Source of the DNA: Acorus gramineus | Taxonomy: Eukaryota; Streptophyta; Magnoliopsida; Acorales; Acoraceae | Length of the DNA stretch: 64,000 nucleotides | Direction: 5' to 3' | Assembly (NCBI GenBank): GCA_030737835.1 | Contig: CM060849.1 | Span: 2,976,001-3,040,000 of the forward strand | Part shown: positions 37,637 to 49,544 of the stretch, piece after piece | How the letters are laid out: every line of letters starts with the position of its first letter | How positions within the stretch are numbered: the first letter of the stretch is position 1 | Program-made: the position numbers and the translations under genes | The notes under the pieces: model-generated | Told to the model about the DNA's origin: nothing | Databases searched by the model: none | The model's input: only the letters and a program-made list of their open reading frames with translations

Positions 37637-39121
37637 TATAGTCTAAGCATGGTCATACTTCTTATCTACACAAGTAGTATAGCTAGGACGCCCCATCGAT
37701 GCGCGACGCACGACTACGGGCGTCGAGCACATCTCGAGAGAGGGGGGGGGGGGGGGTTGGGCCAAACAACTCACCTCAATCCGGGACCTCGCGCATCCCA
37801 TCCGACGAGATCTGTAAGGTAAGGGCATCAAATTTGGTGAGTAACAACACATTATAACACTTAGAAATTACTAGAAATACCAAAGACTTAGACATGCACG
37901 CATACGGGCTCGCACGCATGCGAGCACGCGCGTACGCACGCATGCCCGAGTGCCCCAGCACCTACCCGAGCCCCTGGGCAGCCCCGCGCATGCCCCAGCA
38001 CGCGCACGCGCGCGCGCTCCCGCATTGGCACCCTGCCGCATGCCCAGGCCCCCCAGACAACCTGCCCCGTGCGTGCGCAAGCTCGCGCGCACCCGCGCGC
38101 ACTTGTTCGCACGTATTGCGCGCACCCCGCTCGCTGCCAGCGTCCGCGCGCACCCGCGCGCCCGCCTGCGCCTGCCAGTGCCCCTCTGCGCGCGCGTCTC
38201 CGGCACGCACGCGGACAGACCCCTGCGCGCCCCCAGCCATTCTTAACCCCTTTTTAACCCCTCCCCAACCCCTCACACACCCTAACCCATCTACCTAGCA
38301 TGCATGACTTCCCAACAACCCCCTAAGCCATGAAAACCAAGAAAAGAAGGGGAAGAGCTCACCTAGGGAGGGGGAATGAAAGGGGGAGATTCGGGATCCC
38401 TCGATGCACCCGCTACCACCTCAACCACCACCACCACTACCACCACCTCCACAGCCCTCCTCAGCCTTTTTTGGCTGCAAATCAGGGGGGGAAAGACATG
38501 AGAGGGGGCTTGAGAGAGGAGAAACCACAACAACAACAACACATACACAAAACTCACCTCTTGTTTCCTTCTTCACCTTCACCTTCAATGGATTCTTCCT
38601 CCTCCTTCTCCACACACAAAGAGAGGAAAAAAAAGAGACCAAGAGAGGGAGAGAAGATGAGATCCACGAGTTGGGAGAGAGGGGGAGAGAGAGAGAGGGC
38701 AAAATGGTCATTTCCATGCCCAAATAGTGTTTTTGGGTGACCATAAGGATGTGGTGAGGTTAGGGTTAGGCTCACCCTCACTCAACCACTTATTTTTGCT
38801 TTATTGGGAAGTGTGCGGAGAAGCACCACACACTCGAAAATATCTCGCCCACCGAAACCCAGTAACGGCCAAACCCGGATGCGATTCGGAACTGCATATT
38901 TTTCAAAACGTTACCGGAATTCGATGAAATTTTTATGGGTAGTACGAAACAGTACCAGGACCCATAATATGCAGTTAGATTTCCAATCAGAGTACTCTAA
39001 CTCCCGCAGGTGGCTAAAAGCCAAAATTTTAGCTACTCCTATCGAAAAAAAAAAAGGCCCTGAATGACCCAGATGTGACCAAGGCTTAACCGAAATGGCT
39101 CCAAATGACACAGGCATAACA
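37637..39121 (-). repeat. Solo LTR 'p', 5' half, reverse (beta variant)
   Basis: The reverse complement starts TGTTATGCCTGTGTCATTT at 39121 and runs to the block GCATGCTTAGACTATA, where it stops at the inversion breakpoint. The missing half is at 54763-57060 on the plus strand. Its target duplication is CGTGC (complement of 39122-39126), identical to 57061-57065. It contains the CpG-dense core at about 37890-38245. The two halves together give about 3.78 kb, a complete LTR. Confidence 0.92.
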
Positions 39122-40475
39122 GCACGGCTATCTTCGAGAAACCCTCGACAAACCTCTGATAATAATCCGCCAAAGCCAGGAAGCTCTGAATCTTGGTGGG
39201 GTTCGACGGTCGCCGCCAATTCGACACGGCGAGCGTCTTGTCCGGGTCCACAGATATACCCTCGCCGGAAATCATGTGGCCCAGAAAGGCCACACGCTCC
39301 AACCAGAACTCGCACTTACTGAACTTGGCGAACAACTGATGTTAGGCCAAAGTCTCCAAGACAATGCGAAGATGGTCAGTGTTCTCCTCAAGACTCCTCG
39401 AGTACACTAGAATATCATCGATGAAGACTACCACAAAGGAGTCGAGGAAGGGCCGAAACACCCGGTTCATCAGATCCATGAAGGCCGCCGGTGCATTCGT
39501 CAACCCAAACGGCAGTACTCGGAACTCGTAGTGCCCATAACGGGTACGAAAGGCCGTCTTCGGAATATCTGACTCCCGGATCTTCAGCTGATAGTAGCCC
39601 GAACGGAGATCGATCTTTGAAAAGACACGCGCTCCCTGGAGCTAGTCAAACAGATCGTCAATCCGTGGTAAGGGGTACTTGTTCTTCACGGTCCGCTTGT
39701 TCAGCTGCCTGTAATCAATACAAAGACGCAGCGAACCGTCCTTCTTCCGAACAAATAGAACAGGGGCTCCCCACGAAGAGACACTCGGACATGCGAAGCC
39801 CTTCACGAGCAACTCTTCCAGCTGCTCCTTGAGCACCTTCAGCTCTGCCAGGGCCATCTGGTACGGAGCCCTCAAAATCAGCTCAGTCCTTGGAATCAGA
39901 TTAATCTCGAACTCGATCGCGCGATCCGGCGGTAGTCCCGGAAGATCATCGGGAAAAACCTCTGGATATTCTGCCACGACCGGAGTCTGACTGATATCTG
40001 CCCGCAGTGGTGCATCCTCCTCAGCAATGTACGCCAGAAAACCCTCACATCCTCCCTGAAGGAGTCTCCACGCCTGGATGGATGACACAAACCCCAAAGG
40101 GGCTATGTCTCGATCGCCCACGAACTGGAAAGATCTCTGACCAGGGATGTGGAAGGACACCGACTTGGCAAAACAGTCGCTACTGGCGTGGCTAGCTGAG
40201 AGCCAATCCATTCCCAGGATGGCGTCGAAGTCCGTCATGGCGAGTTCGACCAACTCCAATGGAAACTCATGCTCCGCAATCGCCACGGTACACCCCTGAT
40301 AAACAGAACGGAGGAGAATACGGTCTCCGACTGGCAATGATATCTCCAGCATAGCATCAAGAGGGGCGGACACCACGCCCATCCGTCTCGCGAAAATGGG
40401 AGACACGAACGAGTGCGTAGCCCCAGAATCAAATAGCACATAAGCAGGAAGCTGGGAGATTAGAACAATACCTCA
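39122..40475 (-). pseudogene. Tekay-type protease and reverse transcriptase (5' half of pol)
   Basis: One reading frame encodes an aspartic protease with catalytic [10 protein letters not shown] near 40435. It then encodes a reverse transcriptase with the motifs [35 protein letters not shown] and [12 protein letters not shown], plus the catalytic FIDDILVYS (its FIDD at 39414-39425). The frame is open except for in-frame stops at 40473-40475, 39642-39644 and 39342-39344; no frameshift is seen. The frame ends at 39122, where solo LTR p begins after a codon for valine in IAV. The same frame resumes at 57061 on the other strand. In an intact element this part would process Gag-Pol and copy the RNA inside virus-like particles. 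Confidence 0.95.
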
Positions 40476-41867
40476 GACAATGCTACCCGAAGCCTGCGCC
40501 TCCTCGGTCGTAAGTGCTGCAACACGACCCTGAACAAGCTGCGGCTGAGGAGCAGGGGCACGCCTCGCAGGCTGCACTGGCTGCCTCCTCTGGTCAATCC
40601 GACCACCCTGTGGCTGCTGTTGCTGACGCTGCGGCTGCTGCTGCTGGCGTGGCTGCTGCTGCTGCGGTTGCTGCCGAGGCACAGGAGGTCAGCTCGCATC
40701 AGGGCAATCATAGGAAATATGTCCGACCCGCTGACAATGGTAACAACGTCGCGTCTCCGGTCGCCTAGCCTGGAATGGTACTACAGCAATGGGTGCTGGA
40801 CCCCGCACTGGCACCACATAGACTGGAGTAGCGGCGGCCGCTGGCCGATCAAAGAGGGGCCGCTTGTTCTTGCGACGTCCTTGGTCCTGGCTCTTGGGGG
40901 GCCTCTGGTCCGCAGAAGGGGTTTGAACCCCCAAGGGAACCCCAAGGTCTCGCTCGACTGTCCTCGCACGAGACACCAAGTCTGAGTACCTTGAGAACGC
41001 CTGAGAGGTGACGTGCACCCTGATGGTGCTAATGAGACCCATCTCGAACTGACGGCATCGCGTCTCCTCATCCATCACTAAGGCGGGGGCGAACCGAGAA
41101 AGCCTCGTGAAACGTGTAGAGTAATCAGCGACTGACATGGAGCCCTTCGTCAGCTGCTTGAACTCCCGCATCACGATCTGACGTGTCAAAAACGGGAAGT
41201 ACTCCTCCAGGAAGTAGCTTCGGAATCCGGCCCATAGAAGTTGCCCCACACCCTCAGGGATGTGCATCGATCGGGTAGCCCACCAGTCGGCGGCGCTACC
41301 CTTCAACATGAAGGTGGCCAGTGAGACACACTGGCGGTCGGTGTAGTGCATGGTCGAGAAGATCTTGTCTATCTCCATCAACCAACGCTCGGGGGCAAGG
41401 GGGTTCGTCGACAAGCCATGGAACTCGGGAGGGTCAAGCTTCAGAAAGGCGGTGAGGCCGGTCTGATGCACACGTGCCGGCGGTGCCGCAGCCTCTAGCT
41501 CCACCTCCCCCTCCAGGGGATCCTTAATTCCCTCTACTGGAATCTCCACTGGGACAGGGGGTACTTCGGGCACCACCGATGGATCTGCTACCAAGGGGAC
41601 CTGTGGGACTGCCTCACGGGCCGCTCGCAGCTCCTGGATCTTTCACACCTGCTCAGCCAATGCCCTAGTCTGGGCCTCCAATGCCCTAGTCTGAGTCTCC
41701 AATATATCTGCTATACGAGCATAAGCACGCTCCCAAGCAGGAGGCTCGTGCGCTGGTCCTAGCCCAATAGCCGAGGACCCTTCAGTAGGCTCCTCGCCTC
41801 TGGTAGGTTTAGAAACCTCCAAGGCTTGAGGGGGACCACATCCACGCATCCGTCTGTGAGGAGGCAT
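40476..41867 (-). pseudogene. Tekay-type gag (capsid and nucleocapsid)
   Basis: The start ATG at 41867 reads MPPHRRMRG, with the same start context as the decayed copy at 3098. The N-terminal part is coiled-coil-like (TQTRALEAQTRAL). It is followed by the retrotransposon gag capsid domain (KLDPPEFHG, AERWLMEIDKIF, ADWWATRS, YFPFLTRQIVMREF, MSVADYSTRF). A CCHC zinc knuckle, CYHCQRVGHISYDC, lies at about 40704-40745, and a glutamine-rich linker comes before protease. Stops at 41643-41645 and 40689-40691 are in frame, so gag, protease and pol share one frame, as usual for this lineage. Confidence 0.93.
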
Positions 41868-41962
41868 ATCAGCAACCTAAGAAACAGACAATAGGATCAA
41901 AATACTCATACAGAAATCCTAGGACTCATCTCTAAGAAAACAATTGGCTTTGACAGGACCAG

Positions 41963-41974
41963 GCACTGATACCA
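41963..41974 (-). other. Primer binding site, tRNA-Met type
   Basis: The minus strand reads TGGTATCAGTGC, 5 bases after the 5' LTR end. It differs by one base from the site at 2989-3000 (CAGAGC), probably by mutation. Confidence 0.88.
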
Positions 41975-41979
41975 ACTTT

Positions 41980-43381
41980 TGTCACACCCCAGGGCGGCCG
42001 TCCCCGATACGTGGCAAATATATATAATATCAGCAGTCCATACACGAGATCAATAAAAGACTCTAAACAACATCAAAGGTAATAACACAATTAACAATGT
42101 AGCTGACATAATATACATACATATAACGGAAGCTTAAACGACTAAGTCTGTAATTCAAAGACATATTACAGACCAGAATACATAATCAACTGTCCTGTGA
42201 GAGCCAATATAAAACAAAGACATCCACATACAAGTACTGTGCCCAAGCACGAGTAACAATACATACAAGGAAAAGGGGGATGTTGATGGCCTCTCACTCG
42301 CAAGACCCAAAACGCGAACGCTGCTCCGCTACTGGTGTGATGCCTCGGGGAGCTCCTCCTTCAGATCCGACTCAGCGACAACTGGAGGAAAAAGATATGC
42401 GAGGGGTGAGCCACACGCTCAGTGAATGGTACAATCCATGCAACACAACTCATATTTAACCTTTAAAATCATTAAAGTCCCTAAGATGGGAGTAACTACA
42501 CAAATTGGTGGGTCGTACCGACGCCGGCCCACCACACCCTCACCCTCACCCTTTAGAGGTGACATAGGACTTTTGGGAGAGATTAGACTGCTCTACACCC
42601 TTGGTCCACCGGTAGCCCTTTCCCCGGGTAGCCTCTACCTGGTATACTCCCATGATCAGTACGTTTCCGAATGCATCGGTAGTACCTACGGATGGGAGCC
42701 CTCTGTCAGGACAGCTTTTCCCAACCCGGGTAGTTCCTACACGGATCCAACGAAGGGGAGAAAACAATCTACACTCACGGATACGATCCTCTTGGATCCG
42801 TCGACAACGGTTACTAAACACTGATGAGGTAACGAATTCTCCTTCTTTTTTTCCTTCAAAACACACACACACACACACACAAACAAGAGGGAGAGGGAGG
42901 CGTGAGAGGTGGTGAAAGAGAGAGAGAGAGAGAAATCACTTTTTCTCAAATGGGGGGGTGATGAGAAGGGAAAAAGGGGGTGGTGAACCTAAGTTAAACT
43001 CACCCACACACATCAAAAATAACCAAAGTTTTCTTACCTATTAAGCAAGAGGGGGGGGGTGAGGTTACCCAAGGTTACCATAACCACCAAAATATCCCAA
43101 CAGTATTCCACCTAACAAACCAGAAATGACTGAAACCCGGATACGATTCGGAACTGCATAATTTTTAAAACGTTACCGGAATTCGATGAAATTTTTATTA
43201 GTACAAAATGGTACCAGGACTCATAATATGCAGTTAGATTTCCAATCGGAGTACTCGAACTCACGCAGATAGCTAAAAGTCCAAAATTTTAGCGACTCCA
43301 ATCGAAAAAAGAAAAATTGGAAAATGGCCAGAAAAGACCCAAATGTGACCAATAGGCTAAAAAGTGACACATATATAACAC
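41980..43381 (-). repeat. 5' LTR of the split Tekay element, with ~1.3 kb deletion
   Basis: The reverse complement starts TGTTATATATGTGTCAC (43381) and ends GGCCGCCCTGGGGTGTGACA (41980). It matches the 3' LTR at 59147-61870 at both ends, but the part equivalent to about 59692-61019 is missing. The deletion joint falls at a shared GAGAA, suggesting microhomology-mediated loss after insertion. By eye the two LTRs differ by a few percent, mainly transitions. The target duplication AACGG adjoins it (complement of 43382-43386). Confidence 0.93.
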
Positions 43382-43386
43382 CGTTT
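43382..43386. other. Target site duplication AACGG, left copy
   Basis: The complement of CCGTT reads AACGG and matches 61871-61875 exactly. These are the two flanks of the Tekay element whose halves now lie 17 kb apart in opposite orientation. Confidence 0.9.
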
Positions 43387-43501
43387 GAAACCAAAAAACT
43401 TGGTTTTGATTCGCTTAATTTCACCCTAGATCACTCCTTTCTTCTGGATTTCAAAACCCTAAGAACTTTTGGGTTCTCGTTTTTCTTGTGAAATCGAGGA
43501 G

Positions 43502-46500
43502 ATGACGAAGGGGAATAGAACGGCTTCGATGATGCCTTAGGTCTTCCCAAGGGCAGAGTGGGGCTGCCTCGGGGTCTAGCTCGTCGGAGAGCAACGGGGC
43601 GGAGAGAAGGGTCGTGGAGGAGATGACCCAAATGGCGGAGGCGCCGTCCGGAGGTGCTGGCGCGGGTGTGGTCGGGGACGTGCCTTCGGGGGCTGTTCCG
43701 GGGGTTTCTACAGTTCCTAGGGGTGATGTGATTGGGTATACGGGCAAGAGGAGGCGCAGTGATCGACCGGTGGCAGCTGAAAGCGTTGGTTTGGAGGTTG
43801 GAGGATCGGCCAAGGGTGTAGCCGAGGAGGTAGGGGCTGAGGGGTTTAGTGAGGGTGTGAGGGCATCATTGGATGCCATCATAGGGATGTTGGATAGGGA
43901 GGCTACAGAGGTTAGGGCCGAGGAGGAGGCCTCGAGGGCCTTGGGGGTTTTTGAAATGTTGGCTTCCGGTGCGGTGGGCACGGAGGAAAGTGAGGGAGTT
44001 GGGGTTGGGGGTGAAGAGGCCATGGGTGTGGACACAAGGGCCACGGGGGCCGGTGCTGAGGTTGAGGCCGAGGAGGCCATGGCTGAGGAGGAGGGGGATG
44101 ATGAGGAGGGAGACGACGACGGGATGGACGATCCCGATGAGGCTGAGGTGGAGGCTCCTGGAGCCACCCGAGCCGTGATATGCCTCTATTTCCCTTTGTC
44201 TATTATTTTGTTCTAGATATATGTATATATATGTTTCGGTGGTATGAAATGTGTTAGAAGTATATATATGCGTCCTTTTAATAGGCATGCTTGTTTGTGT
44301 ATGAAAAATGATCACGGTGGGATTTCATAAGCATGCATTTCTTTATGGCTTATGTGGTGCTTCATTGTGTATAGAGATATGGTGTTGGTTTTGATAAGAG
44401 ATGTATGTGTTTGTAAAAGGGAATAACTCTTTGAAATAATATGCCTTTAGGTGTGATAGTAATATAGGATGGCATGTAGGCATGCGTTTATGATCATGGT
44501 GGGAGTGTTATAAGCATGCTATTTCATAGTCTATAGAATGTTTTAACATGCTTGCATAATGGGTTTGCATATATAGGTATGGTGTTGTTCTAGTACAAGA
44601 GATGGTGGTGGGTTTGCATATGCCTGAGTATGTGAGTTTTTTAGGGGAGTGACAACTTTTGAAATAGATATGCTTTGATGTGATAGTGGCATAGAAAGGC
44701 AAGTAAGCATGTGTTGATGGTCACGGTGGGAGTTTTATAAGCATGCTTTACAGGGATGAATAGGTTTATATATATAAAAAAAAAAAAGAAAATGTCTTTG
44801 TGTAGTTTTAAGCAAGTTAAATCTTGAATAGTCTTTGGTCGTCTTAAGAGATAGGCCATGGTGGGATATTTTTGGGGAAAGTACAGGTGTATTTCATGCT
44901 TTGTTTAATTTGAATAATTTTCTAAGCATTCGTTTAGGATTCTCACCTTTCAGACGTCTTTTGTTTCGGACTAACCCCCCTTCTTCCGTTGTTTCAGCGG
45001 CCGAATCACATTCAAGCCTTGTGGCACGGCACGAAGAGATGGTACTCCGCCTTGGGGCAGTGGGAGAGGGACGTGGTGGATGGAGCGGGCTTCCGCTCCT
45101 TCTTTTTGATTGAGCCCTTTCACGTTCATCGCCCATATCTTGAGGCATTGGCGGAGCGATGGGATCCGGAGAGCTGCACATTCATCCTCCCCACCGGTTC
45201 GGTGATGCCGACGCTCGAGTATGTTGAACGGATCACGGGCCTCCCAGTCCTGACTACAAGGTGCTCTTCCGGGCGTTGATTGGGGATTGGGAGTACGTGG
45301 TGCGCGAGAGGTCACTGAACCAGATTCCCCTTGGTCAATTGTCGTGGCAGTATGGCCTTGGCTCCTTCACGCAGCGTTAGAAGGGTGAAGCTGCGGCTAG
45401 CTTTGAGATGAGACGGCTAATGATTGAGGCGAGAGAGGCGGCCGCGTGCCCACAAAGGGCACGGAGGGAGTTGAGGGCGTTCTTCCTCTATTTTTTTTGG
45501 CCGGGTCCTCTTCTCGACAGCCTCTGACAAGGTCTCCTCCCACTTCTTGTTGCTGATGGGGGACTTGGCGACGATGGGCCGCTTCGCTTGGGGTGCGAAC
45601 ATGCTGGCTCATCTCTTCGTAGAGCTGTCGAAGAAGGTGAAGAGGGCCGGGGGCAAGAATTTTAGCGATTTTGCAGCATTTCTACAGGTATAATTAGCGA
45701 AAATAGAAATGATTTGATCTTTGTTTCTTCACTTCACCTGACTTTGGTTTTGGTTTTCCTTCTACATATCGCCATTGCTCGTCCGACCCAGCTGATCTTC
45801 AACCGCACCCTCCCTTGGGCTATGAGATGGCCGCCTCTAGGGGCTTCTCGCTTACGTCGCCTCGCTCAGTTCCAGGAGGCCTTCCGCGCTTTAAAGGAAG
45901 AAGAGGTATATATCTTTTGGATTTCTTGCTTGTACTTGATTTTCTTTTGTCTGAGCTCTCTTCTTTATTCCGTGGTATTCTTTGTTGTAGATGACCTCGA
46001 GACCCTATACTGAGGAGGCAGTCCCTGAGGAGCTGTCGCGGGACATCTGGCTGATCTTCTTCAACGAGGTGGTCTTTCATGCAATCAGCCGGGTGGTCCA
46101 CCAGCTTGGGTACCATCAGTGGGTGCCTGATCCTCTATCGAAGCATCCCCCAATCCTTGTGGCCAGAATTCCTTGGGATACGAACCTCCCGAGGAACTAC
46201 GCAGTGTACGTGGCGGGATGGGATGCGAGAGGGACCTTGGTCGAGCGTCATCCCGAGGTGGTTGGCAGCGAGGAGTACATGGCCTGGTTCCGTCAGGAAT
46301 ATGTTGACATCCTTGGGACTATGGAGGAGGAGATCCCGGACGCTTACGTAAGAAAAAGCTCTCTCTCTTCTCTGTCTTTTCGTTTCTTCTACTCCATATT
46401 TAAAAGATGTGTTCTTGGTGCAGGCTGAGCTGAATGAGCTGGAGAAGAAGCTCAAGACTGCCAATGAGCACCTCCAAGCACGGGCCGGGCAGGTAGAGGG

Positions 46501-47657
46501 GTTGTGGGAGCAGAGGCGACGCTTATAGGACCAGGTTCGGGTCCTTGAGGCTTAGGTGGATGCTCTGTCGAGAGCAAGAGTTGATGGCACTTCTTCCTCC
46601 TCTGGTCCTCCTCCGACCAGTGCCTTCGATCGAGAGCTCGAGTTGACAAACGAGCTAGGCATGGTTTGAAGTGAACTCCTGGCTACTCGGATGGCTTGAT
46701 CTTGCCAGGGAGAGGGTTGCCAGGGCTGAGGGTGAGGTGGACCAGTTGAGGTCTGAGAGATCGTCAAGGGAGGAGGTGTTGGGCCAGTTGCGGTCCGAGA
46801 TGGTGTTGGGAGAGGAGGAGTCATCCACCTTACGCCGCGAGCGAGACTCCCTCCAGGCTAGAGTGTCGGAGTTGGAGGTGTCGGCCGGCGTGCCTGGTGG
46901 TTTGATGGGAGACCTGGTCCGTTCCCTCCAAGCAGATGGGGATAGAGATCGGGAGGCTCTCAAGGTCTCGGAGGTGAGGGCACGGGAGCTGGAAGAGAGG
47001 TTGAATGTCGTCGAGGATTGACCCAGAAGCATGGAGAGCCGCCTTCATCAGAGGTTGGAGAGAAGAGATCGGGATATGCAGCAAGTCCACCTCTGGGAGG
47101 CCACCATGAGGGGAAAGCTGGTTGGCGGAGGGTCTATGACGGAGGCGGACCTCGACTTTCTCCCCCTCGAGCCTGACCATTCTGTCTCTGCCTCCCTAGC
47201 CACCGGAGCTTCTTTGAGCAGAGCTTCCCGTCCATCAGTGATCCAGAGTCGTGATATATATGCGAGGGCGGCTTCATCGGTGAGGGAGGCTCCTGCTGCT
47301 CTAGACGCTCCAGCGGTTCGATCTTCTCCTCTGCTACTACCCCCTTCTCAGCCCGGTCAGGACGTTCCTCCTTCGACCCAGCCTCCCGGGGATGACAATA
47401 CTCCGAGGTATAGTATTTGTGTCTTGATTTTGGTAGAAGAAATGTATATATGCAAGGAATTCATTCTTTTCTTCTTTTCTTTTAGCTTAGGTGATTATTT
47501 TGATGATGGACAGCTCAAGACATCTGGATCAAGGCTTCTTTGGTGGACCTCTACCTTTTTACTTGTTTTATTTTATAAAACACTCTTTTGGTTTATTTTA
47601 GGATTGTTTTCTGTTTATGAACAAACTATACCTTTCTTTTGGTGTATGGATGGGTGA
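43502..47657 (+). pseudogene. Plant mobile domain (PMD) accessory gene, antisense to Tat pol
   Basis: A multi-exon gene. Exon 1 is about 43502-44174 (MTKGNRTASMM, then a frameshift and an acidic Gly/Ala/Glu-rich tail). Exon 2 is 44998-45687, with acceptor TTGTTTCAG and donor CAG|GTATAA. Exon 3 is about 45747-45905, exon 4 is 45991-46347 (acceptor TTTGTTGTAG, donor GTAAGA), exon 5 is 46424-47407, and a last exon starts near 47486. Exon 2 encodes the PMD core (RPNHIQALWHG, YLEALAERWDPESCTF, MPTLEYVERITGLPV, then FAWGANMLAHLFVEL), exon 3 TLPWAMRW, and exon 4 PYTEEAVPEEL and VVHQLGYHQWVPDP. Exon 5 is a long heptad-type coiled coil with a Ser/Pro tail. Junction phases agree between exons. Frameshifts (near 45255 and 45490) and stops in exon 5 show decay. 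The PMD family includes plant MAIN/MAIL proteins and domains carried by transposons. Its position between pol and the 3' LTR, in antisense, matches accessory genes of Tat elements such as maize Grande. Confidence 0.85.
44285..44760. repeat. Degenerate tandem repeat inside intron 1 of the PMD gene
   Basis: Units of roughly 200 bp start at about 44285, 44479 and 44704. Each opens with GCATG(C/T)..., then a CACGGTGGGA or CATGGTGGGAG block and ATAAGCATGC. The third unit is partial. It lies in the putative long first intron (44175-44997). Confidence 0.65.
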
Positions 47658-49544
47658 TTTCTAATTTGGTTTGAAAGGGTGCTCATTAGTTCTAATTTGG
47701 TTTGTGTATGTGTGTGGTGAATGGTTTGGTATGTGATTTTGGTTTCTGCTGCTGTTTGATTCGTTTTTATACAGGTTTTATGAATGTATATGTATATGAA
47801 ATGCGTGTATGCAGGTTTTGGGAAGAAATATTCCAGATAGGTCTCAAAGGTTTGAAGAGTTGATTGTCAATGGGGACTGATAGTGCAGAGTGGGCAGCAG
47901 GTGAGGGGCAGCTAGTTGTGTTTAGCCGCCCTAGGACTGGTGGAATTTACCTGTATGGAGACGGCTAGCCTATTTCAGCCGTCTGATGGCAGGCGGCTAG
48001 TCGGGTTTAGCCAGCCCTGGCCTGGGACAATTTTCTAATTCTACCATTTGTCTGCTACTACTGAAAGTCCTTGTGAGTGTTTGTTCAACCTTCAAAACTA
48101 GTAAAAACATTCTTTCCATGGGCCAAGTGTTAAATCTATCCGGATTGTGCCCCTGCACTGACTTTCAAGTCCTACTTGTTCAAATTGTCAAGGGTGACAA
48201 CCCATCTAAAGTAGTAAAGCAAAGAAAAAGATGCGAGAAACCGCGTCCGGTATACAAAGGAGGATTATGTGAGAATGGAAAAGTTTTAGGTGTGTATGAG
48301 AGTGGGGTAGTTTTCCTTCTCATGTGTGTGTGGAAGGGTATGAAATGAAAGTAATTCTTTTGGCATGGGAGTTAATTGTGGTATTTGAGAAAATTGAATG
48401 CCTAAATGTTTGGAAAAGGAAAATGCAATCTTATGCATAAGTGTGAGTGACATAAGGGAGCATTTTAAGTCTTCAAAGGATCTTTTATGTGGGAGGGCAA
48501 TGTTTTCAATTTCCTAAAGTAAAAGATGCCATCAAGTGCTTGAAGAGGGTCCTTGTGGTCACCCATGTCCAAACCAGGATTGTATTTTAAAGGTGTTGGC
48601 TTCAGGTGTTAATTTCTCAAGTTCATGGTTCTCAAATGCTTGATCATATTATTCTAAACATGCTGGGAAATCCATGAATGCACCAAGATTTAAGTCAAGT
48701 TAAGTGAACTCATGTGAGTGTGTGCTGTTGTAAACATAGGAAAAAGTCTATCTTTGGTTGAGATTTCGTCTTTCCAAGTAGACATAGTTCAATTCAAACT
48801 CCATAGCAAGAAATAAAAGGGTGGGGGTGAATGGGGTAAGAGTAATATCTTCCTTTGGGGCAATATTTTAGAATTGTCCCAGTCTGGCATATGTCTTACT
48901 TTCTAGGTCCCTCTGGCTTTCTTCTTTTTACCACTTCTTTATTTGGGTGGAGAGTACAGCTTGAGGGGCGTATACCCGTGTTTCGAGTGGAGAGTACAAT
49001 CCGTTTGCTTGGATGTGTACTAGTATAGCCTTTTGTTTAGCATATACTGTGCGAAAAGGCGTTTGCGCCTACCAATGTAGAGAGTTTAACCCGTTGTCTG
49101 GGTGTTGTTTTGATTTTTGGCCTCTCATTGCCTTTCTTTTGTTTTTTTGTTTTGTTTTGAGGGGGGGGGGGGGGGCTTTTCTGTTTTTCACCCCTGTTCT
49201 TTTCTGCTTCCCCTCTAGAAGTGTTTATACAGTGCCAGAGCCAGTTTTGGGACATATGCTAGCTCTGGGTAATCCCTCATTTTGCCTTTTGGTTGATACG
49301 AGTGGAGGCGAGAATAAGGGGAGATGCTTTGGGTTTACAAAATTGTCCCAGTCTACAGGGTAGGCAATTTCTCCCTTTATCAGGTAAACCAGTCCCTAAG
49401 TCATACTGGTGTGATGAAGGTGGCATGAGTGGTGAATATATGAGTTCAAATAAAATACAAGTTATCTTTGAGAGTCTTACAATTCTATCATCAGGTTTAA
49501 ACACTGGAAATAACAGAAAGGAAGAATAAGATTTCTCAAGTATT
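47658..49544. other. Tat element spacer between the PMD gene and the end of pol
   Basis: No convincing coding region is seen on either strand. The stretch separates two convergent genes: the PMD gene ends from the left and Tat pol ends from the right. It contains two AGCCGCC motifs (47924-47930 and, reversed, 47992-47998), a G-run near 49160, and a short direct repeat of GTGGAGAGTACA around 48950-48995. Transcription terminators of both genes would be expected here, but no clear poly(A) signal decides them. Confidence 0.55.

Noticed and set aside
43502..47657. PMD gene as a normal host gene
   Set aside because: It lies inside the Tat element, between pol and the 3' LTR, and has frameshifts and stops; an element-borne accessory pseudogene fits better.
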